Source of the DNA: Caryophanales bacterium UBA7642
GTDB taxonomy: Bacteria > Bacillota_I > Bacilli_A > RFN20 > CAG-288
DNA length: 13,122 bases
Direction of reading: 5' to 3'
Assembly (NCBI GenBank): GCA_002483745.1
Contig: DLIM01000008.1
Span: 1-13,122, forward strand
Shown: positions 5,960-13,122 of the stretch, in pieces
Layout of the letters: the number at the start of each line of letters is the position of its first letter
How positions within the stretch are numbered: the first letter of the stretch is position 1
Notes under the pieces: model-generated
Database searches by the model: none
The model's input: only the letters and a program-made list of their open reading frames with translations
Told to the model about the DNA's origin: nothing
Translations under genes and position numbers: made by a program

Positions 5960-7466
5960 ACCGACGAAAGTCAATCAGGATCCCGCACTCGCGAACAAGG
6001 CGGTGCTCTATCTCCGGTATTCATCGGAAAGCCAGACGGAGAACTCCATCGAGGGCCAGAGGAGGGAGTGCACTGCCTTCGCGAAGTCGCACAATCTTGT
6101 TGTTCTCGGCGAATACGTCGACCGCGCGATGACTGGGACCAATGATGCCAGGCCGGATTTCCAGAGGATGATAAGGGACTCCGCCAACCACGTCTTCGGC
6201 AACGTGATCGTCTGGAAGAGCGACCGTTTCTCCCGCGACATGGTCGACAACATCTCCTACAAAAGGCAGCTGGAAGACAATGGAGTCAGGCTCCTTTCGG
6301 CAACCGAAGCTAATCTCGAAGGCCCGATGGGGACATTCCTAGACTCCATCAACGGAGGGCTCAACCAAATGTATTCCGAGGACCTCTCCATCAAGGTGAA
6401 AAGAGGAAACCGGGAGAACGTCATCAACGGCAAGCACCTGGGAGGCGTCCTCCAGTTCGGCTACAGGAAGACGGACGATGGGAGATTGGAGATCGACCCA
6501 AACGAAGGCTCTATAGCCCAGGAGATATTCCGCCTCTATGGCAAAAGCGACATGTCCGCCCTTGCGATAGCCAAGAAGCTCAAGGCCGGAGGAAAGAGAA
6601 GGAACGACGGGAGAGAGATAAGCCACTCCACCATCGAGAAGATGCTGAAGTCGGAAAAGTACATCGGCGTTCTGAAATGTGAGGGCGCTAGGAACGAGAA
6701 CGCCGTCCCGCCTTTGGTCTCCAGGGAGCTTTTCGACCTGTGCCAGAAGAAGAGGTCGAAGAGGAAGCACAAGAACTTCGCCTATCGCGGGAAGGAGGAT
6801 TATTACCTCTCGGGCAAGATCGTCTGCGAGAAGTGCGGGGCGATGTTCCTTGGAGAATCCGGGACGAGCCACACAGGGGAGGTCCATTCCTACTACAAAT
6901 GCAACGGGGCGAAGCGTCACAAATGCGATGCCAAGCCGATAAGGAAGGAGGAGCTGGAGGAGCTCACTTGCTGTTTGACCCTGAGCCTCATGGCGGACGA
7001 CGAGTTCTCCGAGAAGCTCGCCGACTACATCTTCTCCCAGCAAAAGAACGAGGCTCCGGAGATACTCTCAATGAGGAAAAGAAAGGAAGTAGTCGAGAGG
7101 AAGATAGCCAATCTGGTCGATGCCATCAGCGAAGGAATAAGAACCCCGTCCACCAAATCCGCCCTTTTGGCGCTGGAGGCCGAGAGGGACAAGCTGGATG
7201 CCGAATTGGGTGAGAAGACAATAAGTTCGAAGAAATTCAGCAAGGAGGAGATCCACTGGGCCATCAGGGAACTAGCGAAGACCGGCGTGGACACCCCGGA
7301 GCAAAGGCAGGCGCTTCTCAACAACTTCGTGAAGAGAATCCTTATCAAGGAGGACGGATCCATCGTCTTCGAGTTCGACCTCTTCGGGTACGAACCGACC
7401 GTCTCTATGGGCTCCGAGGACTTCAAAAAGGTTCGGATAAATACATCCTTGCTCCGCCATTCTTAA
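5952..7466 (+). CDS. Large serine recombinase (site-specific integrase)
   Basis: A 504-residue recombinase that would integrate and excise a mobile element by making paired double-strand breaks through a covalent phosphoserine link. The N-terminal resolvase domain (about 16-155) has the catalytic-serine motif YLRYSSESQ with nucleophile S24, and the conserved DRFSRD at 91-96. A recombinase domain (about 165-260) follows. Next comes a zinc ribbon with C292, C295, C317 and C325, a coiled coil (about 374-423) and a basic C-terminal segment. This is the full layout of the phage/ICE-type large serine integrases, and no disruption is seen. ATG 5952 is chosen because AAAGGAG (about 5936-5942) lies 9 nt upstream and the frame matches the domain start; it overlaps the upstream gene by 8 nt. 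The gene is GC-rich compared with the host genes to the right, consistent with transfer. It is last in its unit, ending 8 nt before a terminator, a common position next to an attachment site. Confidence 0.95.
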   Translation: MLRPTKVNQDPALANKAVLYLRYSSESQTENSIEGQRRECTAFAKSHNLVVLGEYVDRAMTGTNDARPDFQRMIRDSANHVFGNVIVWKSDRFSRDMVDNISYKRQLEDNGVRLLSATEANLEGPMGTFLDSINGGLNQMYSEDLSIKVKRGNRENVINGKHLGGVLQFGYRKTDDGRLEIDPNEGSIAQEIFRLYGKSDMSALAIAKKLKAGGKRRNDGREISHSTIEKMLKSEKYIGVLKCEGARNENAVPPLVSRELFDLCQKKRSKRKHKNFAYRGKEDYYLSGKIVCEKCGAMFLGESGTSHTGEVHSYYKCNGAKRHKCDAKPIRKEELEELTCCLTLSLMADDEFSEKLADYIFSQQKNEAPEILSMRKRKEVVERKIANLVDAISEGIRTPSTKSALLALEAERDKLDAELGEKTISSKKFSKEEIHWAIRELAKTGVDTPEQRQALLNNFVKRILIKEDGSIVFEFDLFGYEPTVSMGSEDFKKVRINTSLLRHS

Positions 7467-7473
7467 CAAAAAT

Positions 7474-7503
7474 GCCCTATTTCTAGGGCTTTTTTATTTT
7501 TTT
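7474..7503 (+). terminator. Strong terminator after the recombinase, possibly bidirectional
   Basis: GCCCTA (7474-7479) and TAGGGC (7484-7489) form a perfect 6-bp stem around TTTC, followed by a long T-rich run (7490-7503). Read on the minus strand, the loop becomes a GAAA tetraloop and is followed by ATTTTTG from the A-tract at 7468-7472. It could therefore also stop transcription arriving from the minus-strand kinase gene. Confidence 0.85.
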
Positions 7504-7635
7504 CTCACACTCCTATAGCCTTGGCTGTTAGGCGACATTTGCTTCCATAAAAAAGAACACACTTCAACGTTTTAAAAGGAATAATGAAACTTATATTAAA
7601 TTAAACACTCTAAACATAGAGAGAAAAACCAGTAG
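7504..7635. other. AT-rich gap between the element and the host genes
   Basis: There is no credible gene in these 132 bases. They lie between the recombinase terminator and the 3' end of the kinase pseudogene. Here base composition drops from the GC-rich recombinase module to the AT-rich host side, so an attachment-site junction is plausible, but I see no repeat that identifies it. A weak 4-bp hairpin (7608-7611 with 7618-7621) could assist termination on the minus strand. Confidence 0.3.
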
Positions 7636-8632
7636 TTAAATATACTCTCCTAAAAACAGATCTATTGCTGAGGTGTTTTTAATTTTTTCAATGGCATCTA
7701 TATGTATGGAGACATATTTATAGGCATCTGAATCTTTATTGATGTGCTTTAGAAGAATACTTAAATTTGATATCAATCTTAATTGGATAAAAAACTTAGC
7801 TCTTTCACTTCTCCATTCCTCTTTTGGTAGCTTGTTGTCCTTTTCATATGCGCTCCTAAATTCCTTAGCATATTTGGAAAAAGACTTTAGGTCATTATTT
7901 TTATTTAAAGTCATGTAAAGGGAACTGAGAATAGTGCAAATGTAATATATATAAAAGGAATAGCAGCAATCTCCAAAATCAAAGACCCATAAATCATCCC
8001 AATCCCTGAAAAGGTTATTGACTCCGAAGTCTCCACGAATCATCCCATAGTTGTTTTTATTGGTTGGTAGCTTTTTGATTTCATTAATGATGCTCTGATA
8101 GTACTCATAGTTTTCTTTACCGGCAGCTAGAATGAACTTTTCTGTATCTAAATTAAAGAAATCCATCTCATACCAGTTTTTTTCTTTTAAAATGAAATCT
8201 TTCTTTTCCTGCCTGAATAGAGGCTGAATGGATTTTTCCTAATAATGAACCACTAGCTTTTAAAAAGCCTGGAGTAGTACAGTTTAAGCAAGGATAGCCG
8301 TTGCCTTTTCTAAAGACCACGATATCAAAGCTTTCATTATCGACAATTACAGTATTTACTAATGAGCCGCAAAAGGGTATGGCTTGGCAGATGGTATGAA
8401 TGAACTGCTTTAAATAATCCATGAAAAGCAATTCACTGGCAATAGCTTCTCTAGAACCGTTATCGCTTTTTGAGATTCTTATGGCAACCGGTTTGATTGA
8501 ATTAGAAATAACATAGCAAAGATTTCTTGATCCGTAGAAAACAGGAACATTAGAAATATCATACCCAGTCTTTTCTAAGACTACTTTTTCTAGCTTGACA
8601 GTCAATTCCTTTATGTTGGTATTCATATTCAT
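7636..8632 (-). pseudogene. Frameshifted APH/choline-kinase-fold phosphotransferase
   Basis: Two consecutive minus-strand frames form one gene. The 5' part (8632-8168, 154 aa) carries the N-lobe with RNLCYVISN and a hinge-like IVVFRKGNGY, and ends in FHFKRKKLV and a stop. The 3' part (8166-7636, 176 aa) holds the catalytic loop RGDFGVNN (Brenner motif, Asp 46 and Asn 51 of that frame) and the metal-binding DFGD. Removing one A from the A7 tract (minus strand of 8177-8183) joins them as FKRKNWYEMDFFNL, giving one protein of about 330 residues, normal for the phosphotransferase enzyme family. The substrate is unknown; family members act on aminoglycosides, choline, homoserine or sugars. With a single lesion and otherwise preserved motifs, this is either a recent mutation, an assembly error or a slippage-regulated gene. 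The Shine-Dalgarno upstream of 8632 is poor, and an internal ATG at 8626 is an alternative. Confidence 0.82.
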
Positions 8633-8720
8633 ATCTTATCATGAATTGGAGAAGCAAAGAAAGTGTTAGCTAATTTTGAATATTAACTTAAAAAGCTTAA
8701 AAAATAGAAAAAAAGCTATT

Positions 8721-8745
8721 TCTAACCGCTTACAAGTCTTATAAT
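8721..8745 (+). promoter_or_regulatory. Promoter region of the symporter with cre-like operator
   Basis: TATAAT at 8740-8745 is a good -10 about 60 bp before the symporter start, although no clear -35 precedes it. Immediately upstream, TCTAACCGCTTACA (8721-8734) matches the catabolite-response element TGNAANCGNTNNCA at all fixed positions except the second. A CcpA-type site between -35 and -10 would repress a sugar transporter when preferred sugars are present. The match is by eye only. Confidence 0.4.
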
Positions 8746-8805
8746 CAAACTAGTAAGCCAAAAAGAAGGCTTTATTTTTATTTTCAAAAGAGGCAAACGA
8801 TTTTT

Positions 8806-10500
8806 ATGGCAGAAAAAGCAAAGAAGGAACGACGTGGTCTGACAGCCGGCACTTACTCAGGAGACAAGGTACCAAAGAAAACATCATGGATTTATTCCAT
8901 GTCCGGTATTTTCCGTGATGCCTGTTATGCTCTAGTGAGCGCTGATTTCTTAGTCTATGCTCAATCAGCAGGCCTATTAGGAACAGGTGATACTTATACT
9001 GCTCAAATGACAGCTATCACTGTCATCTTAGTTCTCTGTCTTATCTGGGATGGCTTAAATGATCCTATCATGGGAATCATTGTCGAAAAGTGTCATTTCA
9101 AATCAGGTAAGTTCCGTCCCTGGATATTGATTGGCGGTTTAGGCAACTGCTTAATGGTTCTTCTGATGTTCTTAGTTAAACCTTCTGGCTGGGGATTCGT
9201 GGCCTGCTTTGGCATCTTCTATTTCCTTTGGGATTTTGCCTTTACTATGAATGACTTAGGCTATTGGTCAATGCTGCCTTCTTTAACTAATGATGAGAAG
9301 GAAAGAAACAAGATCACCACGATGGTTACTGTAGCTACTACTATCGGCTCTGCCTGCATGTATGCTTTAGTGGCTTTAATGGTTAATGCTAGCAATGTCA
9401 GTTACATTTACGGTTATATTGCTATTCCTACCGCTATTCTCTTCCTGCTATCTCAGGCAGCGGTCTTCTTCCTTTGTAAGGAACATACCCGTGATCCTAA
9501 ACAGGATGAGATTTCTTCTCATACTAAATTCAAAGATCTCTTTGTGATGTTTGGAAAGAATAAGCCTTTGAGAATGACGGTTATTGCTATATTTGCTTAT
9601 TATGTCTTAGGTGCTGTCTTAACTGGCTTCGGCTATAACTATTTCTACTTTATATATGGTTATGGCGGAAGTTTAGGTGGAACAGCCGCTATCTTCTTCT
9701 TAGGAGTCTATATCTTAAGCGCTGTTATTTCTCAGGCTTTGTATCCTTTGATTGCTAAGCATATGAAGCAGATGACAATCCTAACGACAACCTTTATTAT
9801 TGCTATTGCCTGCTTTGTCTTATTCTTCTTGTTAGGAGCTCCTATTTTTGGAGATACCCCATTAGCTTACAGTAAAGTCACTGATGGCAAACTTAATTTC
9901 TTTGATGGTACCGGTTGGCTGATTTTGATTCCTGTCTTCTTCTTTAGTGCCGCTATGGGTGTCTTCTATCTGGCTTTGCTCGTTATGATGCAGAACTCTA
10001 TTGATTACAACGAATGGAAGTTTGGAGAAAGAAAGGAATCTGTGGCTTTTGCCTGGCGTCCTCTGGATGCTAAGATCTCCAGTGCTTTAGAGAAAGGTCT
10101 TTATCTAATTGCCTTAATAGCTAGCGGTACTTTTGCTTTCTATAACACTCTTAATGATGCATCTAGTAAAGTCAATGCCGGAACAATCACTTCTGCCGAT
10201 GAAGAAACCATTGTTCAAAATGCTATCAATAGTATCTCTAGGGGTTCAAAGATTGGCTATACAGCTTGGCTTGTTGGATTACTAATAATCTTTATGGCTG
10301 TTGCTTATCTAGTAATGAAACTTGGCTATCATTTAAACGAAGATGAGCATGAGAAGATTAAAGTAGAATTAGCTCAGCGTCATGCCTTTGATGAAGCAGA
10401 GAAGAATAAAACATTAGCTATGGCTTCCGCTAACGCTAATGTTGCCCCTGCTCCTTATGCTAGTCCTGACAATCAAAACACTTACAATCCACCTAAGTAA
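8806..10500 (+). CDS. GPH-family sugar:cation symporter (MelB/XylP-like)
   Basis: A 564-residue membrane transporter of the glycoside-pentoside-hexuronide:cation symporter family within the MFS fold, expected to import a sugar or glycoside with Na+ or H+. Family marks are WDGLNDPIMG (residues 81-90; the paired Asp 82 and Asp 86 sit in the region of the MelB cation-site acidic residues), the loop SGKFRPW (100-106), and MLPSLTNDEKERN (156-168). About twelve hydrophobic segments are apparent. A hydrophilic insert around ADEETIVQNAINSISRGSK follows a late TM. The C-terminal 45-50 residues form a charged helix and then an Ala/Pro/Asn-rich tail with no IIA-like domain, so PTS-type regulation through a fused domain is not seen. 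An AAGAGG (8788-8793) lies 12 nt upstream of the ATG, slightly long. The gene is divergent from the kinase pseudogene and monocistronic, ending at a terminator. The substrate cannot be told from sequence. Confidence 0.92.
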   Translation: MAEKAKKERRGLTAGTYSGDKVPKKTSWIYSMSGIFRDACYALVSADFLVYAQSAGLLGTGDTYTAQMTAITVILVLCLIWDGLNDPIMGIIVEKCHFKSGKFRPWILIGGLGNCLMVLLMFLVKPSGWGFVACFGIFYFLWDFAFTMNDLGYWSMLPSLTNDEKERNKITTMVTVATTIGSACMYALVALMVNASNVSYIYGYIAIPTAILFLLSQAAVFFLCKEHTRDPKQDEISSHTKFKDLFVMFGKNKPLRMTVIAIFAYYVLGAVLTGFGYNYFYFIYGYGGSLGGTAAIFFLGVYILSAVISQALYPLIAKHMKQMTILTTTFIIAIACFVLFFLLGAPIFGDTPLAYSKVTDGKLNFFDGTGWLILIPVFFFSAAMGVFYLALLVMMQNSIDYNEWKFGERKESVAFAWRPLDAKISSALEKGLYLIALIASGTFAFYNTLNDASSKVNAGTITSADEETIVQNAINSISRGSKIGYTAWLVGLLIIFMAVAYLVMKLGYHLNEDEHEKIKVELAQRHAFDEAEKNKTLAMASANANVAPAPYASPDNQNTYNPPK

Positions 10501-10511
10501 AAAACAACAAG

Positions 10512-10536
10512 AGCCTCCTATAAACGGAGGCTTTTT
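10512..10536 (+). terminator. Rho-independent terminator of the symporter gene
   Basis: AGCCTCC (10512-10518) and GGAGGCT (10526-10532) form a perfect 7-bp stem with a 7-nt loop, followed by TTTTT. It begins 11 nt after the symporter stop, so the next genes need their own promoter. Confidence 0.9.
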
Positions 10537-10591
10537 AGGTAGAAAAAATAATAAGAGTTTTTCTAAAGAGGAATAAACATCTAAAAGCTTA

Positions 10592-10620
10592 TTGATTACT
10601 TTTAAATTTGTATTTAAAAT
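10592..10620 (+). promoter_or_regulatory. Sigma-A-type promoter for the membrane protein / ADP-ribosylglycohydrolase operon
   Basis: TTGATT (10592-10597) and TAAAAT (10615-10620) are spaced by exactly 17 bp, close to the TTGACA/TATAAT consensus. The predicted start, near 10627, is about 14 nt before the first ATG, leaving room only for the AGGA ribosome binding site at 10631-10634. Confidence 0.6.
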
Positions 10621-10640
10621 AGGCACATCTAGGAAACTTT

Positions 10641-11195
10641 ATGAATAACACCGCGAAAGAATATCAATTCAATCGTAAAGCCTGCCAAAGAATTGGGCTA
10701 CTTATACCCTTGCTTCTCTCTCCATTTATAAGCTTTGGTCCTTTAAACTTCTTTTTGATAGCTTTAGCTTATTATCGTGGATATCAAAACATACCGGCTA
10801 GTTTCTATGCTATTGATATAGAGGGCATACAGGTTATTATTCTGATGGTTATGATGACTGTATTCTTTTGGCTTTTTGGATTATGGATCTATCCAAAATA
10901 TAAAGCTCTTACGATTTGTGAAATTAGTGATAACAGTGTTACTATTAGTGGCTTAACTACTGGTGGTCATAAAAACATTCGTCTCATTCCTAGAAAAGAT
11001 ATCACTAAAGTCAAATATCATCGGATCTTTGGCGCCTATGAGTTAAAACTTGAGTTATCTAATAAAAAGTATACCGCTGATGTTGTTCTTGATCCGAAAG
11101 TGATTAAGAAGTTTCTTGATGACTTAGGTTCCTACGATTCTCTTAGCGAGAAGAAAAAAGATAAGCTTACAAGAGCAATTGAAAAGAAAATATGA
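10641..11195 (+). CDS. Two-TM membrane protein with PH-like cytoplasmic domain
   Basis: A 184-residue protein of no specifically recognised family. A short basic N terminus precedes TM1 (about residues 18-44) and TM2 (about 62-83). The rest is a soluble domain (about 88-165) of alternating short beta strands (TICEISDNSVTISG, RLIPRKDITKVKYH, YELKLEL, YTADVVL) ending in an amphipathic lysine-rich helix. This resembles the bacterial PH-like (DUF304/YdbS-type) arrangement, but the match is by pattern only. AGGA lies 6 nt before the ATG and a good promoter precedes it. The stop overlaps the ADP-ribosylglycohydrolase start as ATGA, so the two proteins are translationally coupled and may act together at the membrane, which is inference. 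Confidence 0.78.
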   Translation: MNNTAKEYQFNRKACQRIGLLIPLLLSPFISFGPLNFFLIALAYYRGYQNIPASFYAIDIEGIQVIILMVMMTVFFWLFGLWIYPKYKALTICEISDNSVTISGLTTGGHKNIRLIPRKDITKVKYHRIFGAYELKLELSNKKYTADVVLDPKVIKKFLDDLGSYDSLSEKKKDKLTRAIEKKI

Positions 11196-12001
11196 ATAAT
11201 AAAAAGAATTATTTGATGTATGGCGCAGTAATTGGAGACATTGTCGGATCCATGTGGGAATTCTCAATGAGTGTTGAAGATAAACCCCTTTCCTATGATT
11301 TTGAATTGTTCCCTAAAGACGCTAACTATACTGATGATACCGTGATGAGCGTTGCTATTGCTTATAGTCTTCTTCACCAACTAGATGTCAGTAAGACCAT
11401 GAGAGAGTTTGCCGTTAAGTATCCTTGTCCTAAAGGCGGGTATGGCGGACGTTTTAGCAGGTGGCTTTTCGATGATTCTATGGGGCCAATCAATTCTTTT
11501 GGCAATGGTGCCGGGATGAGAGTAAGTAGTGTAGGCTATTTTGCGTCATCAGTGGAAGAATGTAAGTTGCTTTCTAAAAAGGTTACTGAAGTAACACATA
11601 ATCATCCTGAAGGACTTAAAGGAGCTGAAACTATTTCATTAATGGTTTATTATGCTCTTCATAATAAAGACCTAACTTTCTTAAAAGATTATGCTATCTC
11701 TTCTTATCCTCAAATAAATTCCTTTGATTATGAAGGATTGAGAAAAAATTATGTTCATAATTCAACTTGCCAAGGCTCTATTCCGGAAGCTTTATATTGC
11801 TTCTTGACTAGTAAGAGCTTTGAGGACTGCTTAAGAAGAATCAATTATATCGGCGGCGATACTGACACGACTGGTGCCATGGCTTGCGCTATTGCTTCGG
11901 CTTATTATAAATGGATTCCAAGCTTTATGATTGAAGAAACTAAGAAAAGACTCCCGCAGATTTTTATTGATACTATAGAAGCTGTTCCTCTAAGCTACTG
12001 A
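11192..12001 (+). CDS. ADP-ribosylglycohydrolase (DraG/ARH family)
   Basis: A 269-residue dinuclear-metal hydrolase expected to remove ADP-ribose from proteins, nucleic acids or small molecules in the cytoplasm. The family signature is complete: GAVIGDIVGSMWE (residues 11-23), YTDDT (46-50) with metal ligands T47, D48 and D49, GNGAGMRV (104-111), THNHPEG (135-141), and GGDTDTTGAM (221-230) with D223, D225 and T226. Length is normal for the stand-alone all-helical fold. The start overlaps the stop of the PH-like membrane protein by 4 nt and has only a weak A/G-rich ribosome binding site, consistent with coupled re-initiation. No ADP-ribosyltransferase or macrodomain partner is visible in the window, so its target is unknown; related proteins also act on free ADP-ribosyl compounds. 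Confidence 0.93.
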   Translation: MNNKKNYLMYGAVIGDIVGSMWEFSMSVEDKPLSYDFELFPKDANYTDDTVMSVAIAYSLLHQLDVSKTMREFAVKYPCPKGGYGGRFSRWLFDDSMGPINSFGNGAGMRVSSVGYFASSVEECKLLSKKVTEVTHNHPEGLKGAETISLMVYYALHNKDLTFLKDYAISSYPQINSFDYEGLRKNYVHNSTCQGSIPEALYCFLTSKSFEDCLRRINYIGGDTDTTGAMACAIASAYYKWIPSFMIEETKKRLPQIFIDTIEAVPLSY

Positions 12002-12043
12002 TACTATTGTTAATACCTTTTTGTTGCCTTAAAATACTAATCA

Positions 12044-13122
12044 ATGAATCAAGCAAAGCAAACTAAGATATATCAAAACATCCTTTGTTACGGCTTAATC
12101 GTGATAGTGTCTTTGCTATCATGTTATCTTTTTTTCCTCAGCGGAATTTCTAATCAGGATGACATCTATTTTCATTTAACACAGTCATATGATGTTTATT
12201 ATGGCTTAAAGAACGGATTCTTCGGTTTATCGACTAACCATTTAGCTATGGGTGCTTTTGGCTACAATACTTATCTCTTTTATGGTCCGCTTCCTCATTA
12301 CTTAGTGGCTTTCACTTATCTCTTTACTGAATGGATGGGTTCTTCTTTGATTGGCTGCTATAAATTTGTTGTTATGATGTCGATGATTGTTAGTGGTATC
12401 TATACCTATCTATTAGGTATGAAAGTTTCTATAGGCTCTAAAGCTATCAGTGTAGCTGGTGCTGCTATTTATATTCTTTCTCCTTATAGGATTTTCTGTA
12501 TCTTCTGTAGAGGAGCTTTTGCTGAATCTATCGGTATGGCTTTCATTCCTATGCTCTTCTATGGGCTTTATCGGATTCTAAATGATGAGAAATTCTATGT
12601 TTCGCCTTTTGTCAATACCGTTTTAGGAGTGGTCTTATTAGTTCTTTCTCATCCCTTCACGGCCTTGCTAACGGTGATTTTTGCTGTTATTTATCTTCTC
12701 TGCAATATCATGAAGATCATTCATATCTTCAAAAGAAAGCATACGGTTGTCTTTACTCTCTGCTCCATGGTTTTGATTATTGGCTTAGTCTTTTTCTATG
12801 TGATGCCTACTCTTCAGGCCAAGAATTCTGGAATCTATATTGTCTGTGACTCAGGATCGGTTTGGACTACTTTAGAACATGTGGCTAGTTCCACCAATAG
12901 CAGTCGTTCTTTCAGTGGCTTTTTAAACAATGAGTGGATCAGCGGTCAGATTTCAAATGGAACTTGGGTTGAGACTTATAGCCTTAACTATTTGATTATT
13001 GGTGGAGTGATTGGCTTATTTTCGGCTGTCTTAATGATGGTAGCTGACTACTTTATTCAGAAAGCCCCCAAATCTAAATACTATCGCTTTATTGTTGACT
13101 TAATTGTTCTTTTCTTAATGCC
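12044..13122 (+). CDS. Multi-spanning membrane protein, GT-C/YfhO or PTPS-related type (partial, 3' end missing)
   Basis: An open frame of 359 codons runs from ATG 12044 off the window edge. It has one N-terminal TM (about residues 13-34), then SNQDDIYFHL with an acidic pair D39-D40, where GT-C glycosyltransferases place their catalytic acidic residues in the first outer loop. Further strongly hydrophobic segments follow. FGYNTYLFYGPLPHYLVAF and ILSPYRIFCIFCRGAFAESI resemble the PTPS-related/YfhO-like family of large membrane proteins linked to cell-surface glycan or lipid-linked sugar transfer. A larger extracytoplasmic loop occurs around residues 265-315. The gap to the preceding gene is 42 nt with no terminator, so it may belong to the same operon. 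No convincing Shine-Dalgarno is seen, so the start is less certain. The exact activity cannot be called from this part. Confidence 0.8.
   Translation, partial: MNQAKQTKIYQNILCYGLIVIVSLLSCYLFFLSGISNQDDIYFHLTQSYDVYYGLKNGFFGLSTNHLAMGAFGYNTYLFYGPLPHYLVAFTYLFTEWMGSSLIGCYKFVVMMSMIVSGIYTYLLGMKVSIGSKAISVAGAAIYILSPYRIFCIFCRGAFAESIGMAFIPMLFYGLYRILNDEKFYVSPFVNTVLGVVLLVLSHPFTALLTVIFAVIYLLCNIMKIIHIFKRKHTVVFTLCSMVLIIGLVFFYVMPTLQAKNSGIYIVCDSGSVWTTLEHVASSTNSSRSFSGFLNNEWISGQISNGTWVETYSLNYLIIGGVIGLFSAVLMMVADYFIQKAPKSKYYRFIVDLIVLFLM

Noticed and set aside
6339..7043. A long minus-strand frame of 234 codons opposite the serine recombinase
   Set aside because: The plus-strand recombinase has complete catalytic and zinc motifs; the antisense frame is a by-product of GC-rich codon usage and matches no family.
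8755..8772. A small AAGCC/GGCTT hairpin followed by T-rich sequence before the symporter, considered as an attenuator
   Set aside because: There are only five base pairs with an eight-base loop and no competing structure; it is too weak to call.

Overview
The window reads as a stretch of chromosome from a low-to-moderate-GC Bacillota, possibly an Erysipelotrichia-like gut bacterium (low confidence). The reasons are TGA used as a stop, purine-rich ribosome binding sites, hairpin-plus-T-tract terminators, an AT-rich host backbone, and Gram-positive-type carbohydrate transport genes. It divides into an accessory left half (about 1-7,500) and an ordinary-looking host right half (about 7,500-13,122).

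Left half. The 3' end of an unidentified gene stops at a hairpin terminator (73-99). Next is a compact operon: a small XRE-type helix-turn-helix regulator, a beta-class adenine methyltransferase of the Type III Mod kind, and a Type III Res helicase-nuclease. All three are separated by 4 nt or less, or overlap, and every diagnostic motif is intact, so this looks like a working Type III restriction-modification system. A winged-helix-like protein (4578-5165) follows, ending at another terminator. A third unit encodes a 205-aa protein of unknown family (5342-5959) that overlaps a large serine recombinase (5952-7466) by 8 nt; this unit also ends at a strong terminator. The 4.6-7.5 kb part is visibly more GC-rich (57% in one hand-counted line) than the host side (27-35% in sampled lines). 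That contrast and the recombinase mark it as part of an integrated element, which probably extends left out of the window and may carry the restriction system as cargo.

Right half. An APH/choline-kinase-fold phosphotransferase gene on the minus strand is split by a one-base frameshift in an A7 tract. Divergent from it is a GPH-family (MelB/XylP-like) sugar:cation symporter with a cre-like site in its promoter region and its own terminator. A promoter then leads into a two-TM protein with a possible PH-like domain, an ADP-ribosylglycohydrolase overlapping it by 4 nt, and a multi-spanning GT-C/YfhO-like membrane protein that runs off the right edge.

The points most worth a second look are a dense run of short hairpins and palindromes inside the N-terminal half of the 205-aa gene just upstream of the recombinase, that gene or the winged-helix gene as candidate recombinase partners, the base-composition mosaic inside mod, and the homopolymer frameshift in the kinase. 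No CRISPR array, tRNA, rRNA or insertion sequence was seen.
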